64,000 nucleotides of DNA from Alteribacillus iranensis. Its GTDB lineage: Bacteria > Bacillota > Bacilli > Bacillales > Marinococcaceae. The notes beneath the pieces were generated by a model. It was given only the letters and a program-made list of their open reading frames with translations, did not search any database and was not told the DNA's origin. Where the stretch lies: positions 682,001 through 746,000 of the forward strand of contig NZ_FONT01000001.1 in assembly GCF_900113025.1 (NCBI RefSeq). The letters run 5' to 3'. Shown in pieces: positions 63,197 through 64,000 of this stretch (positions are counted from its first letter, which is position 1; every line of letters begins with the position of its first letter). A program made the position numbers and the translations under genes.

Positions 63197-64000
63197 TTAC
63201 AATTTGACTACGATATGCGGCCGGTTTCGTTCGACATCTTGATCTAGCAGCTCCCAAACGAAATCACTGCCATACCGATTAATAAACCAAATAACATTGA
63301 GCACCCGTTCCTGTGGTTTTTCTTTCGGTCGAATAAAATGATGGACTTTCATCAGTCTCTTGACTCTCTCTTGCTCTTGTTTTTCTTGAAACGTATCTAT
63401 TTTATTAGCAAACTTTTTTAGTTCGCTTTTCACAATATGCCAATTTGTTTCTCCGTAACTTTCTTCCGAAGGAGCTAGGGACTTCCATGCCTCTCTCATT
63501 GCCATGTGTCCATTTTCCATCGAGTCTAGTACATTTTCATACATTTGATGACCATTCACTTTCTTTGCATGTTGAAGAATGGCCTCCACTTTATTTAGGA
63601 TATTTCCTTCTAAACATTCATCGATACTAAGTTTTTCACGTTCCATAATCGACTGAACGTCCCTTGATAGACACGTGAATTCGAAACGTGGAAGGACAGG
63701 TGGAACTTTACTGCTGGTCATATGAAATAGGGGCTGAAGCAAGGACCAATAATTGATTTCCCCAGGGCCCGCTACAAAACTTAATACAGGAAGCAATTTC
63801 TCTTGGACGATAGGTCTTGTGAAAACATTGGTGCTAAATCGCTCAGGCGAAGTGTGAATTTCGTTTAATACATCACCTTTATTAAATAGATGTTTGTGAT
63901 TTTTATCAGCAACGTGACCGTCATCATACGAGTAGAGCAAGGTTCTCTCCATACTTTTATGATAAAATAAATGTATACTGTCTTGTTCAGGCAGACCTTG
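63197..64000 (-). CDS. bshC: Bacillithiol biosynthesis protein BshC (YllA), 5' end cut by window
   Basis: The last 267 or so residues of a protein of about 540 aa; the frame stays open to base 64000, so the ATG at 63952 is internal. FSTNVFTRPIVQEKLLPVLSFVAGPGEINYW is the family hallmark (broken here at residues of the window edge side). BshC links cysteine to glucosamine-malate to make bacillithiol, the thiol of Firmicutes. Upstream neighbour of mraZ as in B. subtilis. Confidence 0.93.
   Translation of the reverse strand, partial: QGLPEQDSIHLFYHKSMERTLLYSYDDGHVADKNHKHLFNKGDVLNEIHTSPERFSTNVFTRPIVQEKLLPVLSFVAGPGEINYWSLLQPLFHMTSSKVPPVLPRFEFTCLSRDVQSIMEREKLSIDECLEGNILNKVEAILQHAKKVNGHQMYENVLDSMENGHMAMREAWKSLAPSEESYGETNWHIVKSELKKFANKIDTFQEKQEQERVKRLMKVHHFIRPKEKPQERVLNVIWFINRYGSDFVWELLDQDVERNRPHIVVKL

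Overview
The window is a stretch of chromosome from an endospore-forming member of the Bacillaceae, AT-rich by eye, probably haloalkaliphilic or at least salt-tolerant. The evidence is the Bacillus-type gene order, the sporulation genes (spoVM, sigE, sigG, spoIIGA, spoVE, spoVD), a bacillithiol gene (bshC), a meso-diaminopimelate-type MurE and an inserted BCCT osmolyte carrier. The lifestyle part is inference. Nearly all genes lie on the minus strand; only rpmB, the BCCT gene, rqcH and one doubtful small ORF are on the plus strand. Every large gene can be assigned to a known family.

Layout from left to right: (1) 1-2240, fakA (cut by the window edge), yloU, rpmB and the 26-residue spoVM. (2) 2459-4009, a BCCT transporter at the place where B. 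subtilis has thiN. (3) 4210-15660, a translation, signalling and replication cluster: rpe, rsgA, prkC, prpC, rlmN, rsmB, fmt, priA, coaBC; def is missing between fmt and priA. (4) 15840-20677, rpoZ, gmk, remA, yicC and a P-type Ca2+-ATPase, with the divergent rqcH at 20772-22487. (5) 22603-33353, the pyrimidine operon pyrR-pyrP-pyrB-carA-carB-pyrK-pyrD-pyrF-pyrE with three PyrR attenuators and no pyrC. (6) 33593-42388, rluD, lspA, ileS (with T-box), divIVA, ylmH, ylmG, sepF, ylmE, ylmD, ylmC. (7) 42596-45323, sigG, sigE and spoIIGA. (8) 45762-63042, the division and cell wall cluster mraZ-rsmH-ftsL-pbpB-spoVD-murE-mraY-murD-spoVE-murG-murB-divIB-ftsA-ftsZ. (9) 63197-64000, the end of bshC.

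The main surprise is in the pyrimidine operon. CarA, the glutaminase subunit of carbamoyl phosphate synthetase, is otherwise well conserved, but its nucleophilic Cys is Gly and its catalytic His is Tyr. The enzyme encoded here should not be able to take nitrogen from glutamine and may run on free ammonia. The same operon lacks dihydroorotase (pyrC).

Other points of interest: spoIIGA seems to start at an AUA codon; an 89-nt symmetrical structured element lies between rpoZ and coaBC; a GC-rich repeat-like block is inserted between the third PyrR attenuator and pyrB; and a long inverted repeat sits just upstream of ftsA. I saw no tRNA, rRNA, CRISPR array, prophage or intact insertion sequence.
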